Of a DNA stretch of 64,000 nt, positions 11,001 to 22,236 are shown piece after piece. The DNA is from Lineus longissimus. Lineage: Eukaryota; Nemertea; Pilidiophora; Heteronemertea; Lineidae. The notes under the pieces were generated by a model. That model searched no databases. It saw only the letters and a list, made by a program, of their open reading frames with translations, and had not been told where the DNA came from. Where the stretch lies: positions 22,848,646-22,912,645 of the forward strand of contig NC_088311.1 in NCBI RefSeq assembly GCF_910592395.1, in the 5' to 3' direction. The position numbers and the translations under genes were made by a program. The first letter of the stretch is position 1. Every line of letters begins with the position of its first letter.

Positions 11001-14000
11001 TGCGGACAAATTGGGAATCAACCAGTGAAGGTGTTTGAAACGGTTGGGAGCGAGGTGGCTGTTGAGTTTGTTTCCGACTGGTTAACAACGGATAAAGGCT
11101 TCTGGTTACAGTTTGAAGGTAAGACAGAATGAAAAGCACGTGTAGTCAAACTATGTATTATTGTTGCATGAAACATGTTCAACATAGAGGTAGTGCTTCG
11201 AGAACAAAAAAATTTGGCTTTGAAAATTTTTCAGAATTTTGAACTTATGCAAATATTCAACTCTGAAGGATGAAAAAATATCTGAGTCCAAATATTTTTT
11301 TCACTTAATTTTTTCTGCTCAATATGAAAAAACACCATCAGTCCCAAAAAACTTTGGCTTTTAAAATTTTTCAGAATTTTTTACTTATGAAAAAATTCAT
11401 GTATACATGTATACTGTAACTTGTGATGATACTGCAATTACATGATCAACATCATGCATGAATTGCTTTACATTCTTGCTTTTATCTTTCTTAGTTCTAG
11501 GTTGCAAGCATTGGGAACTGGTAATAAAGGAAGGCACCCCGCCTCCTCGCCTGCTGAACCCAGCCTCATACTACAACGACGGGTACATAGCAAAGTTCAT
11601 GTGTCCAAGGGGCTACGTATTTAAGAATGGTGTCAAAGAACTGCCTTTTGTCTGTCAAAAAAATAGGACATGGACTGGATATAGAGATCAGTGTGAAGGT
11701 AGGTAATGACTTAAGTTGACAATGTTTTCTTTTTGAAAACCCAACGAAATCTCCTACTCCGCTCTGAAGTCGTGCTTATTTTCTTATCAATAAGAGTTAG
11801 TTTAGAAGCGCGAGAATTTCACAGTATAGTCTTACACCAATAGCAGCACGGCTTTTGTGCCGTTTCAGTATAGGGTGCAAATTTCAATGTCGTTCTTTCA
11901 GAAATCGTGTGTGGCTTCCCAGCAAGTCCAGCATCTGGTTTTGTCATTTTCACCAACGGCGACAAGTTTGAAAGTGTGGCTACGTACACTTGCAAGAACG
12001 GCTCGACGATGATCGGGGAAAACACGAGAATCTGTGGAGAGAATGGCATTTGGATTGGGACGTTACCATTTTGCAAAGGTACGTTGTTGTTGTTAAAGAC
12101 GAAGACAAATCTTTTCTGCTTAATTTCGTTTCAGCCTTCTGTCACATGTTTTATTTTTAAGAGTGGAGGGCCCGGTATGAGTCCGATGTATGCAACGTTT
12201 ACTGTCATTGTATTCTTCCAGGTGCTGAGACCGAAGAATGTGGGGATCCCGGGGATCCACCTCACGGTTTCAAACTCAACGAAGATTCGTCCGATAGTGA
12301 GACAAACCTGAGAAGCTACCCGTTCGGAACTGTGATCAGTTATGCCTGTGATGTTGGGTACATTCTTGCAGTTGGTGAAAATAGGACCTGCCTGTTGAGC
12401 GGGACATGGAGTGGAGAGGAAACCAAATGCAATAGTAAGTTGAAAAATTCAATCGGTAGTTGAATCGGATATCGGAACGGACCACATGGCATGACCGCTG
12501 GCTAGAATCCCAGGTCACTTGACCACTGTGGCTCCCAAACTGGCATCATTCAAACTCTCTTCCAATTCTAGTTCGTGCTGACGGTGGTTAATTTCTAGGT
12601 ATCATCTCTTGATGGTACAAACGAGTCTTCCCTGTTCATTCCAGTTGTGAGATGTCCTTCCGACCTTGCCACACCAGCCAACGGCACGATAGAGATACCA
12701 GACAATACCGAGTACGGTGCGATTGTGACGTATTCATGCGACAGTGGGTTTGAGCTGATAAACGGCAACGAAGCAAGGCAGTGTCAACCCAATGCAAGGT
12801 GGAGCGGACAAGCACCACTCTGTAAAAGTAGGTCGAACGTATTTCGAAGTCCAAATTTTTTTTTCACTTGTTTTTTTTCTGCTCAATAGGAAAAACATTA
12901 TCAGTCCCAAAAAACTTTGGCTTTTAAAAATTTTCAGTATTTTTTACTTATGAAAAAATTCATGTGTACATGTATACTGTAACTTGTGATGATACTGCAA
13001 TTACATGATCAACATCATGCATGAATTGCTTTACATTCTTGCTTTTATCTTTCTCAGTTCTGGGTTGCAAACATTGGGAACTGGTAATAAAGGAAGGCAC
13101 CCCGCCTCCTCGCCTGCTGAACCCAGCCTCATACTACAACGACGGGTACATAGCAAAGTTCATTTGTCCAAGGGGCTACGTATTTAAGAATGGTGTCAAA
13201 GAACTGCCTTTTGTCTGTCAAAAAAATAGGACATGGACTGGATATAGAGATCAGTGTGAAGGTAGGTAATGACTTAAGTTGACAATGTTTTCTTTTTGAA
13301 AACCCAACGAAATCTCCTTCTCCACTCTGAAGTCGTGCTTATTTTCTTATCAATAAGAGTTAGTTTAGAAGCGCGAGAATTTCACAGTATAGTCTTACAC
13401 CAATAGCAGCACGTCTTTTGTGCCGTTTCAGTATAGGGTGTCAATTTCAATGTCGTTCTTTCAGAAATCGTGTGTGGCTTCCCAGCAAGTCCAGCATCTG
13501 GTTTTGTCACTTTCACCAACGGCGACAAGTTTGAAAGTGTGGCTACGTACACTTGCAAGAACGGCTCGACGATGATCGGGGAAAACACGAGAATCTGTGG
13601 AGAGAATGGCATTTGGATTGGGACGTTACCATTCTGCAAAGGTACGTTGTTGTTGTTAAAGACGAAGACAAATCTTTTCTGCTTTTCGTTTCAGCCTTCT
13701 GTCACATGTTTTATTTTTAAGAGTGGAGGGCCCGGTATGAGTCCGATGTATGCAACGTTTACTGTCATTGTATTCTTCCAGGTGCTGAGACCGAAGAATG
13801 TGGGGATCCCGGGGATCCACCTCACGGTTTCAAACTCAACGAAGATTCGTCCGATAGTGAGACAAACCTGAGAAGCTACCCGTTCGGAACTGTGATCAGT
13901 TATGCCTGTGATGTTGGGTACATTCTTGCAGTTGGTGAAAATAGGACCTGCCTGTTGAGCGGGACATGGAGTGGAGAGGAAACCAAATGCAATAGTAAGT

Positions 14001-17000
14001 TGAAAAATTCAATCGGCAGTTGAATCGGATATCGGAACGGACCACATGGCATGACCGCTGGCTAGAATCCCAGGCCACTTGACCACTGTGGCTCCCAAAT
14101 TGGCATCATTCAAACTCTTTTCCAATTCTAGTTCGTGCTGACGGTGGTTAATTTCTAGGTTTCATCTCTTAATGGTACAAACGAGTCTTCCCTGTTCATT
14201 CCAGTTGTGAGATGTCCTTCCGACCTTGCCACACCAGCCAACGGCACGATAGAGATACCAGGCAATACCGAGTACGGTGCGATTGTGACGTATTCATGCG
14301 ACAGTGGGTTTGAGCTGATAAACGGCAACGAAGCAAGGCAGTGTCAACCCAATGCAAGGTGGAGCGGACAAGCACCACTCTGTAAAAGTAGGTCGAACGT
14401 ATTTCGAAGTCCAAATTTTTTTTTCACTTGTTTTTTTTTCTCCTCAATAGGAAAAACATCATCAGTCCCAAAAAACTTTGGCTTTTAAAAATTTTCAGTA
14501 TTTTTTACTTATGAAAAAATTCATGTGTACATGTATACTGTAACTTGTGATGATACTGCAATTACATGATCAACATCATGCATGAATTGCTTTACATTCT
14601 TGCTTTTGTCTTTCTCAGTTCTGGGTTGCAAACATTGGGAACTGGTAATAAAGGAAGGCACCCCGCCTCCTCGCCTGCTGAACCCAGCCTCATACTACAA
14701 CGACGGGTACATAGCAAAGTTCATGTGTCCAAGGGGCTACGTATTTAAGAATGGTGTCAAAGAACTGCCTTTTGTCTGTCAAAAAAATAGGACATGGACT
14801 GGATATAGAGATCAGTGTGAAGGTAGGTAATGACTTAAGTTGACAATGTTTTCTTTTTGAAAACCCAACGAAATCTCCTACTCCGCCCCGAAGTCGTGCT
14901 TATTTTCTCATCAATAAGAGTTAGTTTAGAAGCGCGAGAATTTCACAGTATAGTCTTACACCAATAGCAGCACGTCTTTTGTGCCGTTTCAGTATAGGGT
15001 GTCAATTTCAATGTCGTTCTTTCAGAAATCGTGTGTGGCTTCCCAGCAAGTCCAGCATCTGGTTTTGTCACTTTCACCAACGGCGACAAGTTTGAAAGTG
15101 TGGCTACGTACACTTGCAAGAACGGCTCGACGATGATCGGGGAAAACACGAGAATCTGTGGAGAGAATGGCATTTGGATTGGGACGTTACCATTCTGCAA
15201 AGGTACGTTGTTGTTGTTAAAGACGAAGACAAATCTTTTCTGCTTTTCGTTTCAGCCTTCTGTCACATGTTTTATTTTTAAGAGTGGAGGGCCCGGTATG
15301 AGTCCGATGTATGCAACGTGTACTGTCATTGTATTCTTCCAGGTGCTGAGACCGAAGAATGTGGGGATCCTGGGGATCCACCTCACGGTTTCAAACTCAA
15401 CGAAGATTCGTCCGATAGTGAGACAAACCTGAGAAGCTACCCGTTCGGAACTGTGATCAGTTATGCCTGTGATGTTGGGTACATTCTTGCAGTTGGTGAA
15501 AATAGGACCTGCCTGTTGAGCGGGACATGGAGTGGAGAGGAAACCAAATGCAATAGTAAGTTGAAAAATTCAATCGGTAGTTGAATCGGATATCGGAACG
15601 GACCACATGGCATGACCGCTGGCTAGAATCCCAGGCCACTTGACCACTGTGGCTCCCAAATTGGCATCATTCAAACTCTCTTCCAATTCTAGTTCGTGCT
15701 GACGGTGGTTAATTTCTAGGTATCATCTCTTAATGGTACAAACGAGTCTTCCCTGTTCATTCCAGTTGTGAGATGTCCTTCCGACCTTGCCACACCAGCC
15801 AACGGCACGATAGAGATACCAGGCAATACCGAGTACGGTGCGATTGTGACGTATTCATGCGACAGTGGGTTTGAGCTGATAAACGGCAACGAAGCAAGGC
15901 AGTGTCAACCCAATGCAAGGTGGAGCGGACAAGCACCACTCTGTAAAAGTAGGTCGAACAAAAAACTGATCAAAACGTGCCCTCAGTTTTATTTGCAGTA
16001 ATACCGCAGGTGGCATGATTGCACACACCCAAGTCTTTGTTAGAGGAAGAGCTAGTTACCTTTTAAATGAACATAGCATAGCAACTCAGATCGGACTTCA
16101 TATACATATCTCATGAACTTTCATTATATTCCCTATCATCACAATTGTTTTCAGAGTTATCGTGCAATCTTCCTGAGAAACCTTGGCATGGAAATCTTCA
16201 AATCTACCATGACCCTACCAAGGGAAACTTCGGTATCTTCACCTGTGATGTTGGCTATGCACTAATGGGTCAGAATACAACCACCTGTACAGTCAAAGGC
16301 ACTTGGACGAATCCAACACCCATATGCGAAGGTAAGCTTCGGTCATCAGTTCCGGCCGCTGTAACGTTTTTATTGTCCCCGTATTTCAGTGTTTCAAGCA
16401 ATAGACAGCTGAAGAGACCATGACATCGATCTGTCAATGTGTCTTTCACCGTTCCCAAACAATGATGGCAAACGTTCAGAACAGAAACATTGGGCGATGC
16501 AAAGCGACGTCCAACATCTTTCAAAACATACATTTTATACCAGGTATAAAATAAGGTTTCCGTTTACTCATATTTTCAGCCATATCGTGTCCTGATTTGA
16601 GGAACAGAACCTTTACTAATGTTGTCGTCTCTGACCTTCACGGCGAAACGTTTGGGAGCACAGCTCACTTTCTCTGCAATAAAGGTTTCTACTTCGACGC
16701 GAATTTGACCAAGTCGTCACAAGTGGTGATTTGCCTTGGGAACCGCACGTGGAGTGTTGATATTACTGGTTGTCCTTTCGCAGCAACGTCGCGTGAGTAG
16801 TTCCGAAAAATTCACCTTCGTTGCTTGACTTCTTGCGCAGTGATAGTAGTGTGATGAAGCAGTTCTACTCTAATATGCTTGAATGTTATCACTACTTTGG
16901 AGAATGTGACAATACTTGAGTGGGTCGACAATGCTCATTGTATCAATGATTTCTTACTTCATGTAATATTCATGAAATAAGTTTGTGCCAGTGGAGTGAC

Positions 17001-19351
17001 ACTCTTATTACTCGAAGACAGTTCGCACTTTTACACCGGGTCTCATCATAACCTCAGACTCTTACTCTTACATCTACTATACTTTGGGCCCGTGGAGTTC
17101 ATCATAAACTATATATCTGTAATTAGCAAAATTACATGTACAATGTAAGGTGTCACTTTCAAGGAATGCCGGGACTGTTTCATATCGTATTATCACCGTA
17201 ATGTATGTTTTATATTTCAGAGAGATCTTTCGTGTGAATAAAATGACTGAATATATCGTCTTATTTACAGCTGATCCAGCAAAACAACCTGGGGATAATA
17301 TAACAAGTACGTATGCGCCATCCTCCCATAGTAGGCCTCATGGATCGCTCCTAAAATACACTGTTGCTATGTAAGCGTATTTTAGGAAAAAAACCAAAGG
17401 CCTGCTATTGGAGGATGGTAACCTTGAATTACAGAATTCCATGAGTGGTCAATTAAAAAAGTTTACATCAATTAGGAGCCGTGCGTCTGGTGCACCCGCT
17501 TAGATCCGCGCCTGATAAACGTACATGAATAAATAGTAATAAGAAAATTTTTCAAAAAAACTGGAAAAAATAGATTCGCCGGGGTTCGAACCCGTGACCA
17601 TCCAACCCACAGTGCAACTGTCTAACCGCCGAGGCCATCAAGGTTTTAACAATTGATAGACAGGGATTTTCGTTCTTCAATTCGTCGACATATTGAAAAA
17701 GCGCCATGATTGTGACGAGGTCAAGCTGGCGGAAGAGTAATTGGGTACAAATAGTTCCAGCTAATCGTATAATTCAATATTGCGACAGATATTTCTTGAT
17801 ATATCGTATTTATATAGCTCGGTGATATAATAGATAATGTTCGCAGTTGATTTTAATGTTTGAATGGCTTTCTCAAAAATCTTTTAGAAGCGAGGTCAAC
17901 AGGGTCAAAAGAAATAGTCTTTGGCGCCAATGATGACAGCAATGGCGGATTTGAATAAAGATTCGAGTCGATACTTTTGGAGTCGGAAGAGCGCGTGCAC
18001 ACGGCAATCATATCTATAGCTCCGTGCACGTGATTTGAAGGGACAATTTGGGTGTGGGATTTAGGTGACCAGGAAGATGATATGTAATTTGAATCTATCC
18101 GCCTGCTCATCACTGTAGTAACAAACTAAATGCTCATCACTAATGATGAATTAAGTGAGCAATGTGAGACGGGTTTGACATGACTTGCAAATCTTAGATT
18201 TTTAGGCAAACGTACAGTTACATTCCGTTTTTGGTGAGATCTTTTTTGAGGTTTGATGATATATCAATAATTCTCTCAGCTCTTTGAGAAGTCACGGTTC
18301 TACTGGAAGCTTTTTTGCATGAAAAACAGCCTATCTCATGCCAAAGTTGTCCCTTCAACAAAGATTGTTTGTGGCTGATTTTATGGTTTGAATGGCCATT
18401 TTGAAAAAGGGTTTGGAATCGAGGTCAACCGAAATAGTTCTTGGCCTCAATGTACCCTCGGGAATTCAAGCCGCTGACTAGTCAAACCATTCTCTGGAGT
18501 GCTCGAACACCTGGAATCAGTGTGTACTTCAGCTTGAAAAGTTCGGGTGAAGGGGTTTTTTTCATGATATTTTTTATAATGGTGGTTTCGATTACTTACA
18601 TTTTATGAAAAGCCAATCATTTTCATGGTGTAAAATGCAAATGAGTGCAAGCGAATTATTTTGACGGCTAACCTTTGCAAGAAGAATTTGGAGATACATA
18701 TAAAGTGTATGTATCTCGTTTCATAACATCAGCTGAATATTGGACACCTTCGACCAAAGTTGGTTTTGTTGATGATTGGCGTAACAGGTTTTTTTCCTTT
18801 TGATCAAACTGTTTCAGAAACTGGGATGTATGTAGGGATCGCGGTTGCTGGCGTTACATTTCTTATTATAATAGCACTGATCTCCGCCTATGTTGTTCGC
18901 AAAAGGTAAGTTATAGCACGCAAAGTAGAACATGAGACCATCATATAGCCAAAACTGCAAAGCCGGTCAGTGATGTAGAAGTTTGAAATCCCCTAGATAG
19001 AATGCGCATCCCTGAGCTATTGACGGAGAACCACATACCATTATCCGTCAGGAGAAACAATCGAATCGATAGTGTAGAAATGTATATCATGTATCGCATG
19101 TTGCAAATGGTTGTATTTCCATCTTTGATATGCTATATCACAGAACTGACAATGTTTCTTGCAGGAAACCGGGACGGGCAGATCATGAAAAGAACTTTGA
19201 TAATCCGATGTACACCGTCGATGATCATGGTATAGGACAGGTTAGAATTGGTGAGGACTGGAACAAAAACCCGACCTATAAGGACTCGGACAGGGCTTGC
19301 ACGGACGGTATCTATGACAGGCCTCCGAACTCGGCTGGATGGTCTTTGTGA
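7865..19351 (+). CDS. Receptor B: CUB-CUB-sushi(14)-TM protein with NPxY tail
   Basis: Exons: 7865-7958 (signal peptide; 7532-7625 is an alternative), 10147-10458, 10759-11118, then three four-sushi cassettes (11495-11698, 11902-12078, 12222-12434, 12645-12827; 13058-13261, 13465-13641, 13782-13994, 14205-14387; 14619-14822, 15026-15202, 15343-15555, 15766-15948), sushi E 16155-16331, sushi F 16580-16792, linker 17271-17306, membrane exon 18818-18905, tail 19165-19351 (TGA). The sum is 3798 bases, 1265 aa. Approximate residues: signal 1-25, CUB1 31-135, CUB2 136-255, cassettes 256-514, 515-773 and 774-1032, sushi E and F 1033-1162, TM about 1178-1197, tail to 1265. The tail carries FDNPMY (LDL-receptor-type internalisation signal, as known for that family) and NPTY. 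Every exon is open, with consensus splice sites. Likely a surface recognition or scavenger receptor; the ligand cannot be read from sequence. A splice graph from RNA is needed to show which cassettes and first exon are used. Confidence 0.88.
8017..10146. other. First intron of receptor B
   Basis: No coding exon that fits the receptor is visible here. It contains the inverted repeat at 8579-8744 and, from about 10043, the beginning of the segmental duplication. Open frames at 8858-9097 and 9120-9446 show no recognisable domain. Confidence 0.55.
8579..8744. repeat. 166-bp near-perfect foldback (inverted repeat)
   Basis: The left arm from aattgaacccgag through ggaccttggttgagttacc and gtggagctaaaat is mirrored on the right as attttagctccaccc, ggtaactcaaccaaggtcc and gggttcaattt. 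The centre (gtccaaaccc … gggtttggac) also pairs, so nearly the whole element can fold into one hairpin. Probably a foldback or MITE-like mobile element. Confidence 0.85.
11280..15955 (+). repeat. Three tandem copies of a ~1.56 kb four-sushi cassette
   Basis: Units run about 11280-12842, 12843-14402 and 14403-15955. Each holds sushi exons A, B, C and D with their introns. Equivalent acceptors are spaced 1563 and 1561 bases apart. At the first two junctions the donor intron of sushi D (gtaggtcgaac) runs directly into the intron that precedes sushi A (gtatttcgaagtccaaat…). After the third unit, gtaggtcgaac continues as aaaaaactgatc, as in receptor A. The junction is identical at both sites, so the expansion came from one unequal exchange plus further amplification. 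Units differ from each other at few positions and less than from the single cassette of receptor A. Confidence 0.93.
17318..17418. repeat. Imperfect inverted repeat beside the linker-exon donor (copy B)
   Basis: Same element as at 4091-4192, with the outer arms (ccatcctcccatagtaggcc against ggcctgctattggaggatgg) preserved and a few changes in the centre. Confidence 0.75.
17436..18585. mobile_element. Copy-B-specific intronic insertion
   Basis: Receptor A reads acaggatggtagtttcgatt without interruption, while receptor B has acag, then about 1.15 kb of unrelated sequence, then ggtggtttcgatt. The insert includes a tRNA-derived SINE near its left end; the remainder has no coding sequence I recognise. 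It lies between the linker exon and the membrane exon. Confidence 0.7.
17460..17660 (-). mobile_element. tRNA-derived SINE
   Basis: On the minus strand the sequence has an A-box-like segment (TGGCCTCGGCGGTTAGAC), a B box (GGTTCGAACCC) and then a T run. The acceptor stem cannot form: the 3' GCGAATC has no matching 5' strand. It therefore is not a working tRNA gene but the head of a SINE. The body downstream contains a segment rich in GCACC/GACGCAC. Confidence 0.6.
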
Positions 19352-19840
19352 TCATGATAGGCCGGGGACAGCGGGTACGGAGTCTATGGCAATGTAAGCC
19401 TAAGCGACGCCAATCCATTCAATCGGTTATCAGAAGTCGAAGAGGAAGGGGATAAATGACAACAAGTGTATGAATTGTGGTAAAGGTGATACTGTTTACT
19501 TGCCGACTAGTATAGTTGCCTCGATACTGCGGAGAGAAATATATGACTGGAGTTGATAGGATGTGATGTAGACACTTGGGTCGACAAGAGAAACACTGCA
19601 CAGAGAACATCTTGTGATGATGTCAGTATCCGAAGTCGATGTCTACTAGACATCTATCTAACAAAATGTCTAATCGATATCAACTGGTTTATATCCAGTG
19701 TCTAATGAAGCTCAATCGGAAAAATTCTTTTTGTAAAAATTGTGGTATTCATCGATCACTTAAATGATCCCAGCCTCTGCATTTTGGTAGAGGAGTGTAA
19801 AAAGTTGATAAATAAAGTTATTTGAAGGTAGTTCATAAGT
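19352..19840 (+). other. 3' UTR of receptor B with AATAAA signal
   Basis: Follows the TGA stop. AATAAA at 19811-19816 corresponds to the signal of receptor A. In this copy the remnant tail (DSGYGVYGNVS…) is in the main frame but lies behind stop codons TGA, TGA and TAG. Confidence 0.6.
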
Positions 19841-20505
19841 ACTTGGATCTGCCCGACTATTCAGACGAGTAAGTGGAAGGGAACACATGTGGAGAAGGAG
19901 GAGGTGATCCAAAACGGCCGTTGTAAGTTTTAAATGTCCTCGGATAAACGATATCATATGCGCTTTTAGTCTCTGAAGTATTCGATCACGAGTCTGTATA
20001 GAACTGATCTTCATTCGTCACCATACGATACAGTATGGTTGGATACTTTTTCAAGGGGACATTTAAGACCGCTTCGACAGTTTTGGGGTGAATCCTATGG
20101 AACCGATTAACCACGGTTCCCCACATTGCTCAAGATGGTAAAAATTTAGTTGTGCGGCTTTTACTTGTCTTGTGGCATTCAGTTGCTGATCCAACTGGCT
20201 GCCAGTAACTTTGACAGAACAAACAATGTCACATGTAACTTTTCATTCATTATATTCTCGATTTTTAAGATACAACATCGTGGTGAGAGAAGAATTAGGA
20301 TATAATTTCAATGTTTTCTATCAATTTCCGTCCGCCAAGAAGATCGAGCTCCTGGTATCCAAATTATCGCCGAGTTAACATGTATTGCACGACCGCGCGC
20401 AGTTGTCGCTCATCCAAACAGGATTCCGGGTGCATTCACCACTCGCCGCCCAACTATCACAATCGCTTCCTTGATGCTTGTTTGGGCAGTTACCTTAAAA
20501 ATAAT

Positions 20506-22236
20506 CATAAAACTAATTTGAGTGAAATGCAAGTTGGAAACGTCACGCTTATATGTGTCCAATGCTTAAAGGGAGACTATGGCCCGTGCAAAGATTGCGA
20601 TGGACGAGATTAAGGTTCTCTACTTGACCAAAGGTATCTCTGCTATCTCGCCGTATACATCAAAACTCGGACACATGCGAGGAATATTTTCATCACTCTG
20701 TCACACAAGACCCAAATTGAGGTTATTTATTGCCATAATAGTCATTTGGAGACCAACTGGACCTCCTGAAAGTGCCGAACCATCAATCCAAGCATTATAT
20801 CGCTTTGGTTGGCTTTGAGTTGGCTTAAAGTGACCCTTTCTCCCGATGGAAAGATTCCTCGAAAATACGTTTTCTTGGGCTGTAAAAGAGGTTTAATCCT
20901 CCAACATAGGCCTTCCTGTATACCTGGGCACGAGTTACATGAACTGGCACATGACACCAACATGTAACGAGGATTCTTCTGGCATTCTCCATTAGAGGCC
21001 CAAGCCTCACACCGACTGTCAGCATCGTTACAGTTGCCTAAAAATTGAAGTTACAAAAGTACAAAAAAAATTTATGTAGGTAAAAAGTGACAAAATTTGG
21101 GCAAAAGTAGGCCTTGAATCAATGGGCCAAATACATGTACTCGTATCGCAGTCGCTTCTTCTACTCTGTAATGCAATGGTTCTTTTCGGAACGATTTGAA
21201 AGGCACGTTTCGCGCAACCCTTTCTTGGAAGGGTCACGAACGACGAAGTACGACTTTTATGACGACTGTTTTTGAACAGAACACAATTTTCGGCCCAAAT
21301 TTGCATGAAAAACACGATTTCCGGAGACATCGGGGGGGGGGGGGGGGGCATCGTGCCCAGCCTCAGCTAGATATGACCCTCCACTTTTTAAAAACGGATA
21401 GAAATCAGCCCTGATGAAAATGATTTCCCTTGTAGATTGACAGCGAGTTTAAGATATGAGTGCACTTCTAAACATACCTTTTGGGGGTGACGTGGCCCCA
21501 CCTGAGGACCTATCAACTACCTTGACATTGACTTTCAGACCTTGTGAATTATGGTTTCCACCCAAATCAGGGAGTGGTTCTGTGAAAGAAAAAATAGTAC
21601 ACTATGCAAATGTAGCTACATGTATGGAAAATATTTCGGCATAGATATTGACGGTTGAAGGAACTTATCGAGTCAAAGCAGCAGACAAAACTAGACTGAG
21701 AAATTTGCTTACTAGCAAATTTTATGGGCCCCAGGATTGTGGAGGAAGCAGTTGTGCCTGATGATGGTATCCATATGCACTACGCCTTCGGACTACTCGG
21801 ACTACAGTGAGTCCCATACGCCCTAGTGAGTCGATCGGGAACCAATCTTTCAATGGTCTGCCCCGTGGCTTCAAATGCGCATGCGTGAACCGAGTAAGCC
21901 GAGTTATAAGCCGAGTTAACTGTTTTATATGAGAATGCTAACACTCGGAGTGAACTCGGGTTTAAGTGATGTCATCGAATCGAACTCGTGTTACGTGACG
22001 TCACCAAAACGGGCGTGGCCTAGTAGTAGTGATTGACTGAATCGCTTAGGAGATTTTCAAACAAATCAGAAAATCGGAGCATAAAAACACGTTATGATGC
22101 TTTATCGCGTTTTACAGTTCTGTTGTATTTTACACTCAGTTATAACATGTCCAATGTTAACCCAATCGAGTGGGAGACCCAAGACGTTGAAATTGCTGAG
22201 GAGGAGGGCTAACAGGTATGAAGTCAGAATGTTCAA
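20506..22236. other. Intergenic stretch, no gene seen
   Basis: No exon with a recognisable domain on either strand. It contains a G17 run at 21332-21348 and a perfect CRE-type octamer TGACGTCA at 21996-22003. It should include the 3' UTR of the CAP gene on the minus strand, but I could not identify its polyadenylation signal with confidence. Confidence 0.5.

Larger units (their letters stand above)
10043..20505 (+). repeat. Segmental duplication, copy 2 (carries receptor B)
   Basis: Matches copy 1 from the sequence atgcgtataagctggtcc to beyond the polyadenylation signal. Differences from copy 1 are two extra sushi cassettes, a SINE-bearing insertion at about 17436-18585, an additional segment at about 16957-17150, scattered substitutions, and a one-codon deletion in the CUB1 exon. 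Confidence 0.93.

Noticed and set aside
17575-17650. tRNA gene on the minus strand
   Set aside because: A and B boxes are present, but the acceptor stem cannot pair and the sequence continues into a repeat body; called a SINE.
21332-21348. G17 run and other homopolymers (43402-43417, 49058-49072, 51162-51174)
   Set aside because: Simple homopolymer tracts; their length is also prone to sequencing error, so I draw no function from them.
22157-22187. Further CAP-gene exon behind a CTCCTCCTCAG acceptor
   Set aside because: The exon would encode no cysteine-containing continuation, and the model that ends at 22237 already sums to whole codons.
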